DNA of 64,000 nt, from NCBI GenBank assembly GCA_018401645.1, contig JAGYKK010000004.1, forward strand, positions 1 through 64,000. The letters run 5' to 3'. Source of the stretch: Mycobacterium sp. Lineage in GTDB: Bacteria > Actinomycetota > Actinomycetes > Mycobacteriales > Mycobacteriaceae. Position 1 is the first letter of the stretch. Each line of letters begins with the position of its first letter. A model generated the notes under the pieces. The model saw only the letters and a list, made by a program, of their open reading frames with translations. It ran no database searches and was not told where the DNA came from. The translations under genes and the position numbers were made by a program. Shown piece after piece: positions 1 through 10,682 of this stretch.

Positions 1-2
1 CG

Positions 3-632
3 GCGATCGCCGAAGCCTTGGCGCCGTCGTGCACCCTGTTGCTGGCCGGGCGGCCGTCAGAACGTCTCGACGCCGTCGCCGCCCGAACGGGTGCCACCAC
101 CTGGCCACTGGACCTGACCGATCCCGACGGCATCGGCGCCTGCGCTGAGGTGCTGACCGGTCTGGATGTGTTGATCCACAACGCCGGGGTGGCCTTTCCC
201 GGCCGGGTCGCCGAATCAACGCCAGCGGAGTGGCGGACCACTTTCGAGGTGAACGTCATCGGCACGGTCGCGCTCACGTGCGCGCTGTTGCCTGCTCTTC
301 GCGCGTCGCGCGGGCAGGTGATCTTCATCAACTCCGGTTCCGGCCTCAACGCCTCGCCGGGTCTGGCCGCGTACTCGGCGAGCAAGTTCGCCCTGCGCGC
401 CTTCGCCGACTCGTTGCGGGCGGACGAACCTTTGCTGCGGGTGACCAGCGTCCACCCCGGCCGTGTCGACACCGCAATGCAACGCGATCTGGTGTCCTAC
501 GAGGGCGGCGACTACGACCCGGCGGACTTCCTCACGCCGCAGACCGTCGCGGGCGTCGTCGCCCAGGTGGTCGCCACCCCGCCGGACGCGCATACCCATC
601 AGGTGGTGATCCGCCCACGCGGGCGGATCTGA
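3..632 (+). CDS. Short-chain dehydrogenase/reductase, 5' end outside window
   Basis: NAD(P)-dependent oxidoreductase of the classical SDR family, substrate unknown. The reading frame is open to the window edge, and the residues before the first possible start (AIAEALAP) look like the helix after the glycine-rich cofactor loop, so the TGxxxGxG motif lies upstream and the gene is truncated by the window. Visible motifs are the NAG motif (LIHNAG), the catalytic Ser in INSGSG and the YxxxK pair in YSASK, followed by HPGRVDT. The gene ends 14 bases before the convergent leuS stop. The family call is firm; the specific reaction cannot be read. Confidence 0.85.
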   Translation, partial: AIAEALAPSCTLLLAGRPSERLDAVAARTGATTWPLDLTDPDGIGACAEVLTGLDVLIHNAGVAFPGRVAESTPAEWRTTFEVNVIGTVALTCALLPALRASRGQVIFINSGSGLNASPGLAAYSASKFALRAFADSLRADEPLLRVTSVHPGRVDTAMQRDLVSYEGGDYDPADFLTPQTVAGVVAQVVATPPDAHTHQVVIRPRGRI

Positions 633-646
633 TCACTCCCGCACGC

Positions 647-3514
647 TTACCCGCGCACGACGAGATTGACCAGGCGACCGGGCACCACGATCACCTTGTT
701 CGGAACCGTGCCGGCAAGGAAGGCCACCACCTTCTCCTCGGACAAGGCCGCGGCTCGCACGGCGTCTTGACCCGCGTCGGCGGCAACCGTGATGTGGCCG
801 CGGACCTTGCCGTTGACCTGAACCGGGTATTCCACGGTGTCATCGACGAGGTAGCGCCCGTCGGCAGTCGGGAACGGTCCGTGCGCCAGTGACTCAACAT
901 GGCCGAGTCGGCGCCACAATTCCTCGGCCAGGTGCGGTGCCAGTGGAGCCGCCATCAGAACCAGCGGTTCCAGTGCAGCCCGTGCGGTAACACCCGTCTT
1001 GGTGAGGTGGTTGGTGTACTCGATAAGTTTGGCCGCCGCAGTGTTGTTACGCAGGCAGGTGTAATCCTCGGACACCCCGGCGATAGCGCGGTGCAGTACC
1101 CGTAGCGTCTCGTCATCGAGAATGTCGTCGGAAACCCTGATGCTCCCGCTGGTTTCATCGACGACCAATCGCCACACCCGCTGTAGAAAACGGTGCGCCC
1201 CGACGACGTCTTTGGTTGCCCACGGCCGGGACGCCTCCAACGGGCCCATCGACATCTCGTAGACCCGCAGCGTGTCAGCGCCGAAGCCATCGCAGATCTC
1301 ATCGGGTGAGATCGAATTTTTCAGGCTCTTGCCGATCTTGCCGAACTCTTGGAAAACCTCGACCTGGCCCTCGGGTCCGGTCAGGAAGAACGCGTCACCC
1401 CGTTCCACGACGTCGGCGGCGGTCACGTAGGAACCGCGGGCGTCGGTGTAGGCGAAGGCCTGGATGTAGCCCTGGTTCACCAACCGCCGGTAGGGCTCTC
1501 GGGAACTGACATGTCCGAGGTCGTAGAGCACCTTGTGCCAAAAACGCGAGTAGAGCAGGTGTAGCACCGCGTGCTCGACGCCACCGACGTAAAGATCCAC
1601 TCCACCCGGATCATCCGGGCCGTGCTCGGCCGGCCGGGGGCCCATCCAGTAGGCCTCGTTCTCGCGGGCGCAGAACTCCCGAGCGTTGTGCGGATCGGTG
1701 TATCGCAGTTCGTACCACGAACTGCCCGCCCACTGCGGCATGACGTTGGTGTCGCGGGTGTAGGAGCGCATGCCGTCGCCGAGGTCAAGGTCGACGTGTA
1801 CCCACTCGCCGGCCTTGTTCAACGGCGGCGACGGTTCGCTGTCAGGGTCGTCGGGGTCGAAGGACACCGGCGCGTAGTCCTCGATGTCGGGCAGCGTCAC
1901 CGGCAGCATCGTGTCGGGCAGTGGATGCGCGCGGCCATCCGCGTCGTAGACGATCGGAAAGGGTTCACCCCAATACCGTTGGCGGGCGAAAAGCCAGTCC
2001 CGCAACTTGTATTCGATCCGACCATAGCCGCGCCGGTCGGTCTCAAGTCTGGAGATGATCGCCGCTTTAGCTTCCGCAACGTCGAGACCATCGAGGTGGC
2101 CGGAGTTCACCAGGACGCCATCGCCGGTGTGCGCGCACTGCCCGATGTCACCCCCGGCGATCACCTCGATGATCGGCAGTCCGAACGCGGTGGCGAACTC
2201 CCAGTCGCGCTGATCATGACCCGGCACCGCCATAATGGCCCCGGAGCCGTACCCGGCCAGGACATAGTCGGCGATGAAAATCGGCACCTGCTGACCATTG
2301 GCCGGATTGGTTGCATAGCTGCCCAGGAACACACCCGTCTTCGTCTTGTTCTCCTGGCGTTCCAGATCGGACTTGGCCGTGATCGAACGCCGGTAATCCG
2401 CCACCGCCATCGCTGGAGTGGCGGTGCCGCCCGTCCAGCGTTGGTCGACCTGATCCGGCCAACTGGGCGCGACCAGACGGTCGACGAGTTGATGCTCGGG
2501 GGCGAGCACCAGATAGGTGGCCCCGAACAGCGTGTCCGGTCGCGTCGTGAACACCTCGATATCGGCATCACCCGATGCGAACACCACCGAAGCGCCGATG
2601 GATCGTCCGATCCAGTTGCGCTGCATGGCCTTGACTTTCTCCGGCCAGTCCAGGGAGTCGAGGTCATCAAGAAGCCGATCGGAATACGATGTGATCCGCA
2701 TCATCCACTGGCGCAATCGCTTTCGAAAGACCGGGAAGTTGCCGCGTTCGCTGCGGCCGTCGGCCGTCACCTCCTCATTGGCCAGAACGGTGCCCAAACC
2801 CGGGCACCAGTTGACCAAGGACTCGGCCCGGTAAACCAGCCGATGCCCGTCGATGAGGTCGGCCTGCTCACCCGGCGTCAACTCAGACCACTTCCGGCCG
2901 TCGTCGATAGGCCTTGTTCCGCTGGCAAATTCGGTAATCAGGTCACCGACCGGGCGTGCCTTATTCGCGTCCGGATCAAACCAGGCGTTGTAGATCTGCA
3001 GGAAGATCCACTGTGTCCACCGGTAGAAGTCGACGTCCGTGGTTGAAAAACTGCGGCGCTGGTCATGGCCGAGTCCGAGTCGGCCGAGTTGGCGACGGAA
3101 GTTGACAATGTTTGCCTCAGTGCGGATACGCGGGTGGGTTCCGGTCTGGACCGCATACTGTTCGGCGGGCAGTCCGAATGAGTCGAAGCCCAACGCGTGC
3201 AACACATTGCGGCCGGTCATTCGGAAGTAGCGGGCGTACACGTCCGTGGCGATGTAGCCCAGCGGGTGCCCGACATGCAGACCCTCACCGGATGGATACG
3301 GGAACATGTCCTGAACGAACATCTTGTCCCTCGGTATAGGTGCACCGTTCTCGGGCGCCAGCAAACCCACCGGGTTGGGTACATGGAAGGTTCCCCACCG
3401 CTGCCAGTTGTCCTGCCACTGCGTCTCGATACGGCCCGCCAATTCGGCCGTGTACCGGTATTGCGGGACGTCCGATTCGGATTCCCCGGGGTCGGCGGTC
3501 GGGGATCGGCTCAC
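647..3514 (-). CDS. leuS: Leucyl-tRNA synthetase
   Basis: Class I aminoacyl-tRNA synthetase that charges tRNA-Leu with leucine in the cytoplasm. The 955-residue frame is full length. The HIGH signature appears as HVGH (residues 80-83, in [14 protein letters not shown]), the CP1 editing domain carries the threonine-rich [12 protein letters not shown] stretch, [14 protein letters not shown] follows, and the KMSKS loop reads KIGKSLKN near residue 726. The start is a GTG at 3514, which matches the short variable N-terminus of mycobacterial LeuS before [11 protein letters not shown]. It is divergent from the mtc28-like gene. No frameshift is seen, unlike several neighbours. Confidence 0.97.
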   Translation of the reverse strand: MSRSPTADPGESESDVPQYRYTAELAGRIETQWQDNWQRWGTFHVPNPVGLLAPENGAPIPRDKMFVQDMFPYPSGEGLHVGHPLGYIATDVYARYFRMTGRNVLHALGFDSFGLPAEQYAVQTGTHPRIRTEANIVNFRRQLGRLGLGHDQRRSFSTTDVDFYRWTQWIFLQIYNAWFDPDANKARPVGDLITEFASGTRPIDDGRKWSELTPGEQADLIDGHRLVYRAESLVNWCPGLGTVLANEEVTADGRSERGNFPVFRKRLRQWMMRITSYSDRLLDDLDSLDWPEKVKAMQRNWIGRSIGASVVFASGDADIEVFTTRPDTLFGATYLVLAPEHQLVDRLVAPSWPDQVDQRWTGGTATPAMAVADYRRSITAKSDLERQENKTKTGVFLGSYATNPANGQQVPIFIADYVLAGYGSGAIMAVPGHDQRDWEFATAFGLPIIEVIAGGDIGQCAHTGDGVLVNSGHLDGLDVAEAKAAIISRLETDRRGYGRIEYKLRDWLFARQRYWGEPFPIVYDADGRAHPLPDTMLPVTLPDIEDYAPVSFDPDDPDSEPSPPLNKAGEWVHVDLDLGDGMRSYTRDTNVMPQWAGSSWYELRYTDPHNAREFCARENEAYWMGPRPAEHGPDDPGGVDLYVGGVEHAVLHLLYSRFWHKVLYDLGHVSSREPYRRLVNQGYIQAFAYTDARGSYVTAADVVERGDAFFLTGPEGQVEVFQEFGKIGKSLKNSISPDEICDGFGADTLRVYEMSMGPLEASRPWATKDVVGAHRFLQRVWRLVVDETSGSIRVSDDILDDETLRVLHRAIAGVSEDYTCLRNNTAAAKLIEYTNHLTKTGVTARAALEPLVLMAAPLAPHLAEELWRRLGHVESLAHGPFPTADGRYLVDDTVEYPVQVNGKVRGHITVAADAGQDAVRAAALSEEKVVAFLAGTVPNKVIVVPGRLVNLVVRG

Positions 3515-3730
3515 ACCGACAGGGTATCGGGGCTACCCAGCCAGGCAACGACGCGGTATCGGTTGCGTTTCATGCCGGTCAGAGGTTGGTTCCAAGTCGA
3601 TTCCAGACCTGTCTTTGAGCTTCCGCCGGTGCATAGAGTCAAGCTGAGCAGTTGGGCCGATCAGGCCCACGGTGTGCGAAACGCCCCGGGGTGAGCGTCC
3701 CAGGGCTCCAATGCGAAGAGGATGCGTGCG

Positions 3731-4632
3731 ATGAACAGCTTCACCCGTAACTGGCGGGTACTGGTAGGCGGCGTCGCCGCGGGTTCGGTGGCGGTACTCG
3801 GCTTCACCGGCGCCAACATCGGGCTGCTGGCCGTGCCGTTCACCGTGTTCGGCGCGAGCCGCGGCAACCGCGACCGACCGCAACCAGACGGTGACCGTCA
3901 CGGCGGCCGCCGAACCCGCCGCACTCCGGCCGCTGCCCTGGCCTCCCCGCCGAACCCGCCGCAGCCCCGATCGCCGCCGAACCCGCCAGTTCCGATCGCC
4001 GCCGACCCGCCGCGCTCCGGCGGAGCCTCCCGCTGCCCCCATCGCGTACTACGTCGGGAACCCTCACTGAGTACCTCAAAGGGAAAAAGGTGTCGAGCTG
4101 CAACCCCAGACGGCGACTGGATTCACCGGTTTGAGTATCGTTTTGCCCATGCCCTCCGGCTGGCAGGTAATTCCGGATCCCAACGTCCCGGACGCCTTCT
4201 CCGTCATCGCCGACCGACAGGGCGGTGATGGTTTGTACACCTCCAATGCCCAACTGGTGGTGTACAAACTCGTCGGTGAGTTCGATCCTCGAGAAGCGAT
4301 CAGCCACGGCTACGTCGAGAACCAGAAGCTGTTCGCCTGGCAGTCCACGTCCGCCTCGATGACCGACTTCGGTGGTTTCCCCTCGTCAGTAATCGAAGGG
4401 ATCTATCGCGAGACCGACATGACGCTTAACACCTCCCGCCGCAATGTGATCGCAGAGTCCGGTTCGGACCGGTATCTGGTCACCCTGACGGTCACCACTG
4501 CGGCCAACCAGGCGGTCGCGACGGCAAGTGCCACCGACGGAATCGTCAACGGATTCCGGGTCACCGCGCCGTCGGCGACGCCGACACCCGCTGCGGCACC
4601 CGCACCGGCACGAGCCAGTGCCCGGCAGCTAA
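3731..4632 (+). pseudogene. Proline-rich 28-kDa antigen homologue (mtc28-like), multiply frameshifted
   Basis: Homologue of the secreted mycobacterial antigen Mtc28 (Rv0040c), a LpqN/LpqT-like protein of unknown biochemical role. The N-terminus (RNWRVLVGGVAAG, then a hydrophobic stretch) is a signal peptide, and the conserved domain runs from [19 protein letters not shown] to [13 protein letters not shown]. No single frame joins them. The frame changes just after the signal peptide near 3860, again in the proline-rich linker, at about 4080-4090 (TLTEYLK to EKGVEL) and near 4120. A last shift near 4610 would give the expected PVPGS end with stop TAA at 4630-4632. Conserved text on both sides of every break points to single-base indels. 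As read, no secreted product is made. Confidence 0.75.
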
Positions 4633-4653
4633 GGGTCTGGCCCGGCTCGTATT

Positions 4654-5004
4654 GTGGGCTCCATGGTTATCGGGGCAGTGCTGAGCCTATTGCTGGCAGT
4701 TCTGATCGGCGGCTCAGGATTGTGGACGCTGGCACGTCGTGGCGGCATCGACGTGAACGACCGGGCACTGCGCGCCGTGGCGCCCGCAATCGCCGCCGCG
4801 GTCATGCTGGTGGCCGGTGGTGTCGCGGCACTCACGGCCCCGTCGCAAATCGTCGGCTGAGCGGGTTGATCATCGCAGCGGCGGGTGCAATCGGCACCAT
4901 CGCCGGTAGGCTCCTGGCGGGCCGCGCGTTACGCGGCGAGCAGACAGGGTGCCGTCGACTGCGGCTCGGGCGGGGCTGCGCCATGCACCCAGTTATGTCG
5001 ATGA
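4654..5004 (+). pseudogene. Small transmembrane protein (Rv0039c-like), frameshifted
   Basis: Short membrane protein lying between mtc28 and the AlgH-family gene, the position of Rv0039c in M. tuberculosis. The first frame gives 68 residues from ATG 4654 with two hydrophobic helices ([16 protein letters not shown] and [20 protein letters not shown]). After the stop at 4858 another frame continues with a third helix ([19 protein letters not shown]), and the original frame then supplies a Cys-rich tail ending at TGA 5002-5004. This implies two indels, near 4850 and 4950. Function is unknown. The similarity to Rv0039c rests on position and topology, not on a remembered alignment. Confidence 0.55.
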
Positions 5005-5063
5005 TCCCGCCACCGAAGTCGGGCGCCGAAATCAGCCCCGACAATCAGGGCGCGCAATCAAAC

Positions 5064-5666
5064 TCAGTTACGGCTGACATCGATCGGGTGCGTGGCTAGC
5101 AATGGCAACGGCATGGGTTGACGACGTAACGCCCGGGACCACAGGTCGGCGCGGGGTTCGGCAAGAACGTCGGACGGCAACGCTGACAGCACGATCCAGT
5201 CATCACGGTCAATCTCGCCCTCGAGTTGACCGATCGTCCACCCCGAATAGCCCGCGAATATCCGCACCCCCTCGACCGCCGCGCCGATCAACTCCGGATC
5301 CGCATCGAGGTCCACCATCACGATCCGGCCTGCAACGAGCCGCAGGCCCACCGCATCAGGATCCGCACCTACCCGAAGCATGCCCAGACAGAGTGCGGCG
5401 TCACGCTTGACCGGTCCGCCGATGAACATCGTCCTCGGCTTGGCGACCAGATCCGTCCATTGCGGCAAAACGTTGTGGACTGCGGTCTCACTCGGCCGAT
5501 TGAGCACCACACCGAGGGTGCCGCCATCGTTGTGCTCAACGATATAGATGACGCTGCGCCGGAATGTGGGTTCCATCAAGTCGATGCTGGCAAGCAATAG
5601 GGTCCCGGCCCGCACCCGGTTTGCCACCGGTGCGGCGAAGTCATCGGGATCCTCCTGCTGAGCCAC
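5064..5666 (-). CDS. YqgE/AlgH family protein (UPF0301, Rv0038-like)
   Basis: Soluble 200-residue protein of the UPF0301 (YqgE/AlgH) family, whose function is not established. Family hallmarks are the N-terminal [20 protein letters not shown] strand-helix, [11 protein letters not shown], and the core [15 protein letters not shown]. Length is normal for actinobacterial members. The start at 5666 is an ATG. It sits in the conserved order leuS-mtc28-(membrane gene)-AlgH-MFS-MDMPI, transcribed against its neighbours, so it probably has its own promoter in the 102-base gap upstream, which is shared divergently with the MFS gene. The frame is intact. Confidence 0.9.
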   Translation of the reverse strand: MAQQEDPDDFAAPVANRVRAGTLLLASIDLMEPTFRRSVIYIVEHNDGGTLGVVLNRPSETAVHNVLPQWTDLVAKPRTMFIGGPVKRDAALCLGMLRVGADPDAVGLRLVAGRIVMVDLDADPELIGAAVEGVRIFAGYSGWTIGQLEGEIDRDDWIVLSALPSDVLAEPRADLWSRALRRQPMPLPLLATHPIDVSRN

Positions 5667-5768
5667 CCGACAATCATGTCACGGGCCCCAGTGGCCCAGG
5701 GGTGTGCGGCGCGGTCGTGTGAGCGGACGGATTGTCCTTAGCGGCCGCAGTGTTCGTACTGTGAGGCG

Positions 5769-7046
5769 GTGGTCGACACCCGCACCTCCGTCTCCTGGCG
5801 AACCGTGCGCGACCTACCCGACTTCTGGCGGCTCCTGCAGTTGCGATCGGCCAGCCAGTTCGCTGACGGACTGTTCCAGGCCGGATTGGCCGGCGGACTG
5901 TTGTTCAATCCCGAACGCGCGGCCGACCCACTGGCGGTCGCAGGGGCGTTCGCGGTGTTGTTCCTGCCCTATTCCTTACTGGGCCCGTTCGCAGGTGCGC
6001 TGCTGGACCGTTGGGATCGCCGGTCGGTGCTGATCGCGGCCAACACCGCCCGCCTGCTGCTGGTGCTCGGAGTCGCCGCGGCTTTGGCGACGGGCGTCGG
6101 GGATGTATTCGTGCTCTGCCTGGCACTCACCGTCAACGGCTTCAGCCGGTTCGTTACCTCGGGACTGTCAGCCGCGCTGCCGGAGGTGGTACCCCGCGAG
6201 CGGGTGGTGACCATGAACTCGGTGGCAACGGCGACCGGTGCCGTCGCAGCATTCCTGGGCGCGAACTTCATGCTGGCGCCCCGGCGGATGTTCGGCTCCG
6301 GGGACACCGGGGCGGCGACGACTATCGTCATCGTCGCCCTTCCGGTCGCGGTCGCATTGTTGTTATCCCTCCGCTTTCCTCCGCGTGTACTCGGGCCGGT
6401 CCGGGTGGGCACGCAGGGTTCAGCCCTCCACACGGTGGCGACCGGATTGGCCGCCGGGGCTCAAGTGGTGCGAGCAACACCCTCGGTGGCGGCGACGCTG
6501 TCCGGTCTGGCCGCCCACCGCATGGTGTTTGGCATCAACACGCTCCTCGTCCTCGTGCTGGTCCGAAACGGTGCCGACAACGGCTTCGCCGGATTGGGAA
6601 CCATCGTGGTGTTCGTCGCCGCCGCCGGGGGCGGCGCATTCCTGGCCACCGTATTGACGCCGTCGGCGGTGCGCCGATGGGGCCGGTACGCCAGCGCCAA
6701 TGTGGCGTTGCTGGGTGCGGCAGCGGTCCAACTCGCGGTGGCGACCCTGCATCCGCTGGTCATGGTCGGCTGCGGTTTCCTGCTCGGGCTGGCCGGACAG
6801 GTGGTCAAACTCTGCGCCGATTCGGCGATGCAGATCGACGTCGACGACACCCTGCGCGGACACGTCTTCGCGGTGCAGGACTCGCTGTTTTGGATCGCCT
6901 TCATTTTCGCGATAAGCGTTGCCGCGACGGTCATCCCCGCCGACGGCCGATCCCCGACGCTGGCATTGGCCGGGACGGGACTTTATCTGACCGGGCTCGC
7001 GGTGCACGCACGCGTCGGCCGGCGGCGGCTGCCGGCCACCAAGTAG
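5769..7046 (+). CDS. MFS transporter (Rv0037c-like)
   Basis: 425-residue integral membrane protein with about twelve hydrophobic segments, of the major facilitator superfamily; substrate unknown. The conserved inter-helix loop after helix 2 appears as [13 protein letters not shown], close to the MFS G-x-x-x-D-R-x-x-R-R motif. The N-terminal cytoplasmic part ([21 protein letters not shown]) is typical of actinobacterial members of this subgroup. The start is GTG at 5769. It ends ten bases before the next gene in the same direction and the two probably form an operon. It may export a metabolite or drug; nothing in the sequence says which. Confidence 0.88.
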   Translation: MVDTRTSVSWRTVRDLPDFWRLLQLRSASQFADGLFQAGLAGGLLFNPERAADPLAVAGAFAVLFLPYSLLGPFAGALLDRWDRRSVLIAANTARLLLVLGVAAALATGVGDVFVLCLALTVNGFSRFVTSGLSAALPEVVPRERVVTMNSVATATGAVAAFLGANFMLAPRRMFGSGDTGAATTIVIVALPVAVALLLSLRFPPRVLGPVRVGTQGSALHTVATGLAAGAQVVRATPSVAATLSGLAAHRMVFGINTLLVLVLVRNGADNGFAGLGTIVVFVAAAGGGAFLATVLTPSAVRRWGRYASANVALLGAAAVQLAVATLHPLVMVGCGFLLGLAGQVVKLCADSAMQIDVDDTLRGHVFAVQDSLFWIAFIFAISVAATVIPADGRSPTLALAGTGLYLTGLAVHARVGRRRLPATK

Positions 7047-7056
7047 GCTGCGCCAC

Positions 7057-7827
7057 ATGGCCACTGGCGAGATCGTCGATGATCTGGCGGCCGAAAGCGC
7101 CGCACTGGACGCCTTGGTCGCCAGGATCCCCGAGGAGCGCTGGGCGTTGGCGACACCGGCGACGGGCTGGACGATCGCACACCAGGTCGGGCATCTGCTG
7201 TGGACCGACCGGGTGGCACTGATGTCGATCACCGACGAGCCCGCGTTCGATGCCCTTGTCGCCGCCTCACAGACCACCATCGACACGTTCGTCGACAGCG
7301 CCGCCGAAGAACTATCCGCGCTGCCACCGGCGCAACTCCTCGGCGAGTGGCGGGTCGCCCGCACCGCACTGCACACCGCGCTTCGGACAGTGCCGAACGA
7401 CCGCAAGCTGCTGTGGTTCGGACCGCCGATGGGCGCGGCCTCGATGGCGACCGCCCGGTTGATGGAGACCTGGGCGCACGGTCTGGACGTCGCCGACGCT
7501 CTTGGTATGACGGTGCCGCCCTCGGCCCGACTGAAGTCGATTGCCCACCTCGGTGTGCGGACCCGTGACTTCGCGTTCGCCATTCACGGACACCCTCCCC
7601 CCGCGGAGCCATTCCGGGTGGAGTTGACGGCACCCGGCGGCGACCAGTGGGCATGGGGGCCCGAGGATGCGGCGCAGCGGGTCAGCGGTTCAGCGCTGGA
7701 CTTCTGCCTGCTGGTCACCCAGCGCCGACCGCGGGAGCGGTTGGACGTCGTCGGCGACGGCCCGGACGCGCAGCGCTGGCTGGAGATCGCCCAGGCATTC
7801 GCCGGTCCGCCCGGCTCGGGTCGGTAG
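7057..7827 (+). CDS. Mycothiol-dependent maleylpyruvate isomerase-like (DinB-fold) protein, Rv0036c-like
   Basis: 256-residue DinB/MDMPI-fold protein. The N-terminal four-helix metal-binding domain carries the usual histidine cluster ([15 protein letters not shown], around residues 38-50) and, later, [14 protein letters not shown], whose Glu and His are the other expected metal ligands. A C-terminal MDMPI-type domain follows, with [14 protein letters not shown]. Such proteins are often mycothiol-dependent enzymes, but the substrate of this branch is unknown. It lies 10 bases after the MFS gene, with a good ATG at 7057. Full length, no break. Confidence 0.82.
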   Translation: MATGEIVDDLAAESAALDALVARIPEERWALATPATGWTIAHQVGHLLWTDRVALMSITDEPAFDALVAASQTTIDTFVDSAAEELSALPPAQLLGEWRVARTALHTALRTVPNDRKLLWFGPPMGAASMATARLMETWAHGLDVADALGMTVPPSARLKSIAHLGVRTRDFAFAIHGHPPPAEPFRVELTAPGGDQWAWGPEDAAQRVSGSALDFCLLVTQRRPRERLDVVGDGPDAQRWLEIAQAFAGPPGSGR

Positions 7828-7838
7828 TCGGCCGCGGA

Positions 7839-8357
7839 CTACACCGTGGCGGCACCATCGGCGGAGCCGTCGCCGTCGAGGTCGGTCAGCACGACGTCCC
7901 AGTCGCCGTCGCCGTCGGTATCGACGTACCCCCTACTGAACCCCCCGTCCAGATCCTCGCTTAGTGCGCGGTCGGCCAGACCGTCGCGATTGACGTCGAA
8001 CAGCAGATCCGTGCCGCCATCGCCGTCGACATCGATCGGATCGCTCGGGTCAACGTGCTCGGTCCCGTCGAGATCGAACCACCGCAGAGGGACCGGCGCC
8101 TCACCCCCGGCCACCATCCAGGTTCCGGAACCGTCATCGGTGAAGCGTGCCTCGGGCACGCCGTCGTCATCGAGATCAATCGCGGCGTGATCAGCCAGGC
8201 CGTCATTATCGAAGTCGGCCAGGGCGTCGTCGAACGCACCGTCACCGTCGAAATCCAGCCGCAGCCCGTCCAGTTCGCCGTCACCGTCGACGTCGATGTC
8301 AAGCTGTCCGGTCCATATCGACGCGGTTCCATCTCCAGCGTCCAGGCAATAGTCCAT
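7839..8357 (-). CDS. Acidic protein with Asp-Gly (DxDGDG) calcium-binding-like repeats
   Basis: Highly acidic 172-residue protein built from repeated DxDxDG motifs: DIDVDGDGELDG, DFDGDGAFDDALADFDNDG, IDLDDDGVPEA, DVDGDGGTDLLFDVNRDG, DTDGDGDWDVVLTDLDGDG. These resemble the calcium-binding loops of dockerin-like and thrombospondin type 3 repeats, so calcium binding is a reasonable inference. No signal peptide or membrane segment is visible, and the N-terminus MDYCLDAGDG has no clear ribosome-binding site before it. Similar mycobacterial proteins have, I believe, been labelled pullulanase without basis; no glycosidase motif is seen here. It is convergent with the MDMPI gene (gap 11 bases). Confidence 0.75.
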   Translation of the reverse strand: MDYCLDAGDGTASIWTGQLDIDVDGDGELDGLRLDFDGDGAFDDALADFDNDGLADHAAIDLDDDGVPEARFTDDGSGTWMVAGGEAPVPLRWFDLDGTEHVDPSDPIDVDGDGGTDLLFDVNRDGLADRALSEDLDGGFSRGYVDTDGDGDWDVVLTDLDGDGSADGAATV

Positions 8358-8390
8358 GCACTATGAGACGCCCGCGGCGCCCCGGAGGTT

Positions 8391-8454
8391 CCACGCCATC
8401 AATCGGCGGCGCCGCGAGCGCGCCACGCCATCAATCGGCGGCGCCGCGAGCGCG
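8391..8454. repeat. Perfect 32-bp tandem duplication at the 3' end of pcnA
   Basis: Positions 8391-8422 and 8423-8454 are identical 32-base units beginning CCACGCCATCAATCGGCGG. The second unit holds the last codons and stop of pcnA (stop at 8431-8433). The first is an extra copy lying downstream of the stop, so the protein is not changed. Confidence 0.95.
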
Positions 8455-9873
8455 CCACCAGGCCAGCAACTCGGCCGTGGCATCCTCCCGGGACAACGGG
8501 CCGCGGTCCAACCGCAGTTCCTTGAGGTAACTCCACGCTTCTCCCACCTGAGGTCCGGCCGGGATGCCGAGCAATTCCATGATCGCGTTGCCGTCGAGAT
8601 CGGGCCGAACCCGGGCCATGTCCTCCTTGGCGGCCAACTCCGCAATTCGCGCTTCGAGTCCGTCATAAGTGGCCTGAAGCTTCGCGGCGCGCCGTTTGTT
8701 CCGGGTAGTGCAGTCGGCGCGGACCAACTTGTGCAACCGGGGCAACAGCGGCCCGGCGTCAGCGACGTAGCGCCGCACCGCTGAGTCAGTCCACCGACCC
8801 TCGCCGTAGCCGTGAAAACGCAGATGCAGGTACACCAATTGAGACACGTCGTCGATCATCTGCTTGGAGTACTTCAACGACCGCATCCGCTTGCGCACCA
8901 GTTTCGCGCCCACCACCTCATGGTGATGAAAGCTGACCCCGCCGTCGGATTCGTGGCGTCGCGTCGCCGGCTTGCCGATGTCGTGGACCAGTGCGGCCCA
9001 GCGCAAGACCAGGTCCGGTTCGTCCTCCAGCGCGATGGCCTGCCTAAGCACCGTCAGTGAATGCTGGTAGACGTCTTTGTGCTGATGGTGTTCGTCGATC
9101 GCCATCTGCATGCCGCCCACTTCGGGAAGGACCACCTCGCCGAGCCCGGTCTGCACCATCAGGTCAATCCCGGCCACGGGATCGGAACCGAGCAGCATTT
9201 TGTTCAGCTCGACAGCCACCCGTTCGACGGTGATACGGCCCAACTCAGGTGCCATCGCTGCGATGGCTTCGCGCACCCGGTCGGCAACTCCGAATCCAAG
9301 CTGGGAGACGAACCGCGCCGCGCGAAGCATCCGCAACGGGTCGTCGGTGAAGGACACCGCGGGGGCGGCCGGGGTGTCCAGGATTCGCCGCTGCACCGCG
9401 GCCAGTCCGCCCAGTGGATCAATAAACTCACCCGGCCCGTCCGCGGCAATCCGCACGGCCATCGCATTGACGGTGAAGTCCCGGCGAACCAGATCATCCT
9501 CAAGGCGTTCACCAAAACGCACCTGCGGGTTTCGGGAAACCTGGTCGTAGCTGTCGGCCCGAAAGGTGGTGATCTCCAGCCGCTGCCCAACCTTGGCCAC
9601 GCCCACGGTTCCGAAGTCGATGCCGGTGTCCCAGGTCGCGTCGGCCCAGGGCCGGACAATCTTCTGCACCGCCTCCGGCCTGGCGTCGGTGGTGAAGTCG
9701 AGGTCGGTGGTCATTCTGCCGAGCACGGCGTCGCGGACGCTGCCCCCAACCAGATACAGCTCCTGGCCCGCGGCCGCGAACAGCCCGCCGAGTTCGCCCA
9801 GCAGCGGAGCCTGGCGTTGTAACTCGACGGCAGCGCGTCTGAGCAACTCGTCGGGAGGTCTGACTTCGGACAC
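8431..9873 (-). CDS. pcnA: CCA tRNA nucleotidyltransferase / poly(A) polymerase family
   Basis: 480-residue class II nucleotidyltransferase that adds or repairs the CCA end of tRNA. The N-terminal catalytic domain has [12 protein letters not shown] followed by the metal-binding acidic pair in [13 protein letters not shown]. The RNA-binding neck follows ([34 protein letters not shown]). A C-terminal HD domain is present ([20 protein letters not shown]), usual in actinobacterial members. The start is GTG at 9873, which gives [11 protein letters not shown]. Divergent from the Nudix gene, as Rv3907c and Rv3908 are in M. tuberculosis. The stop lies inside a tandem duplication. Confidence 0.95.
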   Translation of the reverse strand: MSEVRPPDELLRRAAVELQRQAPLLGELGGLFAAAGQELYLVGGSVRDAVLGRMTTDLDFTTDARPEAVQKIVRPWADATWDTGIDFGTVGVAKVGQRLEITTFRADSYDQVSRNPQVRFGERLEDDLVRRDFTVNAMAVRIAADGPGEFIDPLGGLAAVQRRILDTPAAPAVSFTDDPLRMLRAARFVSQLGFGVADRVREAIAAMAPELGRITVERVAVELNKMLLGSDPVAGIDLMVQTGLGEVVLPEVGGMQMAIDEHHQHKDVYQHSLTVLRQAIALEDEPDLVLRWAALVHDIGKPATRRHESDGGVSFHHHEVVGAKLVRKRMRSLKYSKQMIDDVSQLVYLHLRFHGYGEGRWTDSAVRRYVADAGPLLPRLHKLVRADCTTRNKRRAAKLQATYDGLEARIAELAAKEDMARVRPDLDGNAIMELLGIPAGPQVGEAWSYLKELRLDRGPLSREDATAELLAWWRARGAAD

Positions 9874-9959
9874 GTCCAGTGAGCCTAATGCTCGATGCCC
9901 CGGTAACGCCCGGCGAGTGCGGCCAGGCGCACTTATCAGTGCCAGCTACTATCACATGG

Positions 9960-10682
9960 GTGTCGGAGGGCGAGCGGGCCAAACCACGACGACGGCGCGG
10001 ACGACGTCGCGGCCACCCTGCGGCCGTCCCGCTGCAGCAACACTCTGATCCCAATGCCGACGCCGGTTCCGATCCCGGGCCTCCCCGGCGAGCGGGTTCG
10101 CGACTGCGCACTGTGCACGAAGTATCCGCGGGTGGGCTCGTGGTCGACGGGATTGACCGGCCGCGCGAAGAGCAGTTAGCCGCACTGATCGGCCGCCTTG
10201 ACCGCCGCGGGCGGATGATCTGGTCGCTGCCGAAGGGGCATATCGAGCAGGGTGAGACTGCTGAGCAAACTGCCATCCGCGAAGTCGCCGAGGAGACCGG
10301 CATTCACGGGCACGTACTGGCGGCACTGGGCAGCATCGACTACTGGTTCGTCACCGAGGGCCGGCGGGTCCACAAGACCGTTCACCACTACTTACTCCGA
10401 TTCTCCGGTGGCGAACTGTGCGATGAGGACGTCGAGGTCACCGAAGTCGCGTGGGTACCTATCACCGAACTCTCGAGACGGCTGGCGTATGCCGACGAGC
10501 GCAAGCTGGCGAACGTCGCCCATGAGTTGATCGCACTGCTGCAATCCGACGGTCCTGGTGCGCTACCGCCGCTACCACCCAGCACGCCCGCCGTGCGAAC
10601 CCAGACTCATTCCCGAACCCGCCAGTCCCGGCGCGAGACCTCCGGCGACTCCCGGGGATGCGGCTGCGGTTCGCCACCGTGA
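9960..10682 (+). CDS. Nudix hydrolase (MutT4-like, Rv3908 homologue)
   Basis: 240-residue Nudix hydrolase with the signature [20 protein letters not shown], a complete GX5EX7REUXEEXGU box that coordinates magnesium and cleaves nucleoside diphosphate linkages. An Arg-rich N-terminus ([13 protein letters not shown]) and a proline-rich tail flank the domain. I place the start at GTG 9960 because the following [18 protein letters not shown] aligns with the N-terminus I recall for Rv3908; an in-frame ATG at 9879 is possible. Its stop overlaps the likely GTG start of the next gene (GTGA at 10678-10681 region), so the two are translationally linked. Confidence 0.87.
   Translation: MSEGERAKPRRRRGRRRGHPAAVPLQQHSDPNADAGSDPGPPRRAGSRLRTVHEVSAGGLVVDGIDRPREEQLAALIGRLDRRGRMIWSLPKGHIEQGETAEQTAIREVAEETGIHGHVLAALGSIDYWFVTEGRRVHKTVHHYLLRFSGGELCDEDVEVTEVAWVPITELSRRLAYADERKLANVAHELIALLQSDGPGALPPLPPSTPAVRTQTHSRTRQSRRETSGDSRGCGCGSPP

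Noticed and set aside
1571..3046. 491-codon open frame antisense to leuS
   Set aside because: It is the complement of conserved leuS coding sequence, has no recognisable domain or start signal, and high GC content makes long antisense frames common.
4131..5099. Single 322-residue protein joining the mtc28 domain and a membrane tail
   Set aside because: The C-terminal part after 4632 belongs to the next gene read in the same frame by chance; the mtc28 family ends near there.
8391..8454. Possible CRISPR or CRISPR-like array
   Set aside because: Only two identical adjacent units without spacers; no other repeat-spacer pattern in the window and no cas genes.
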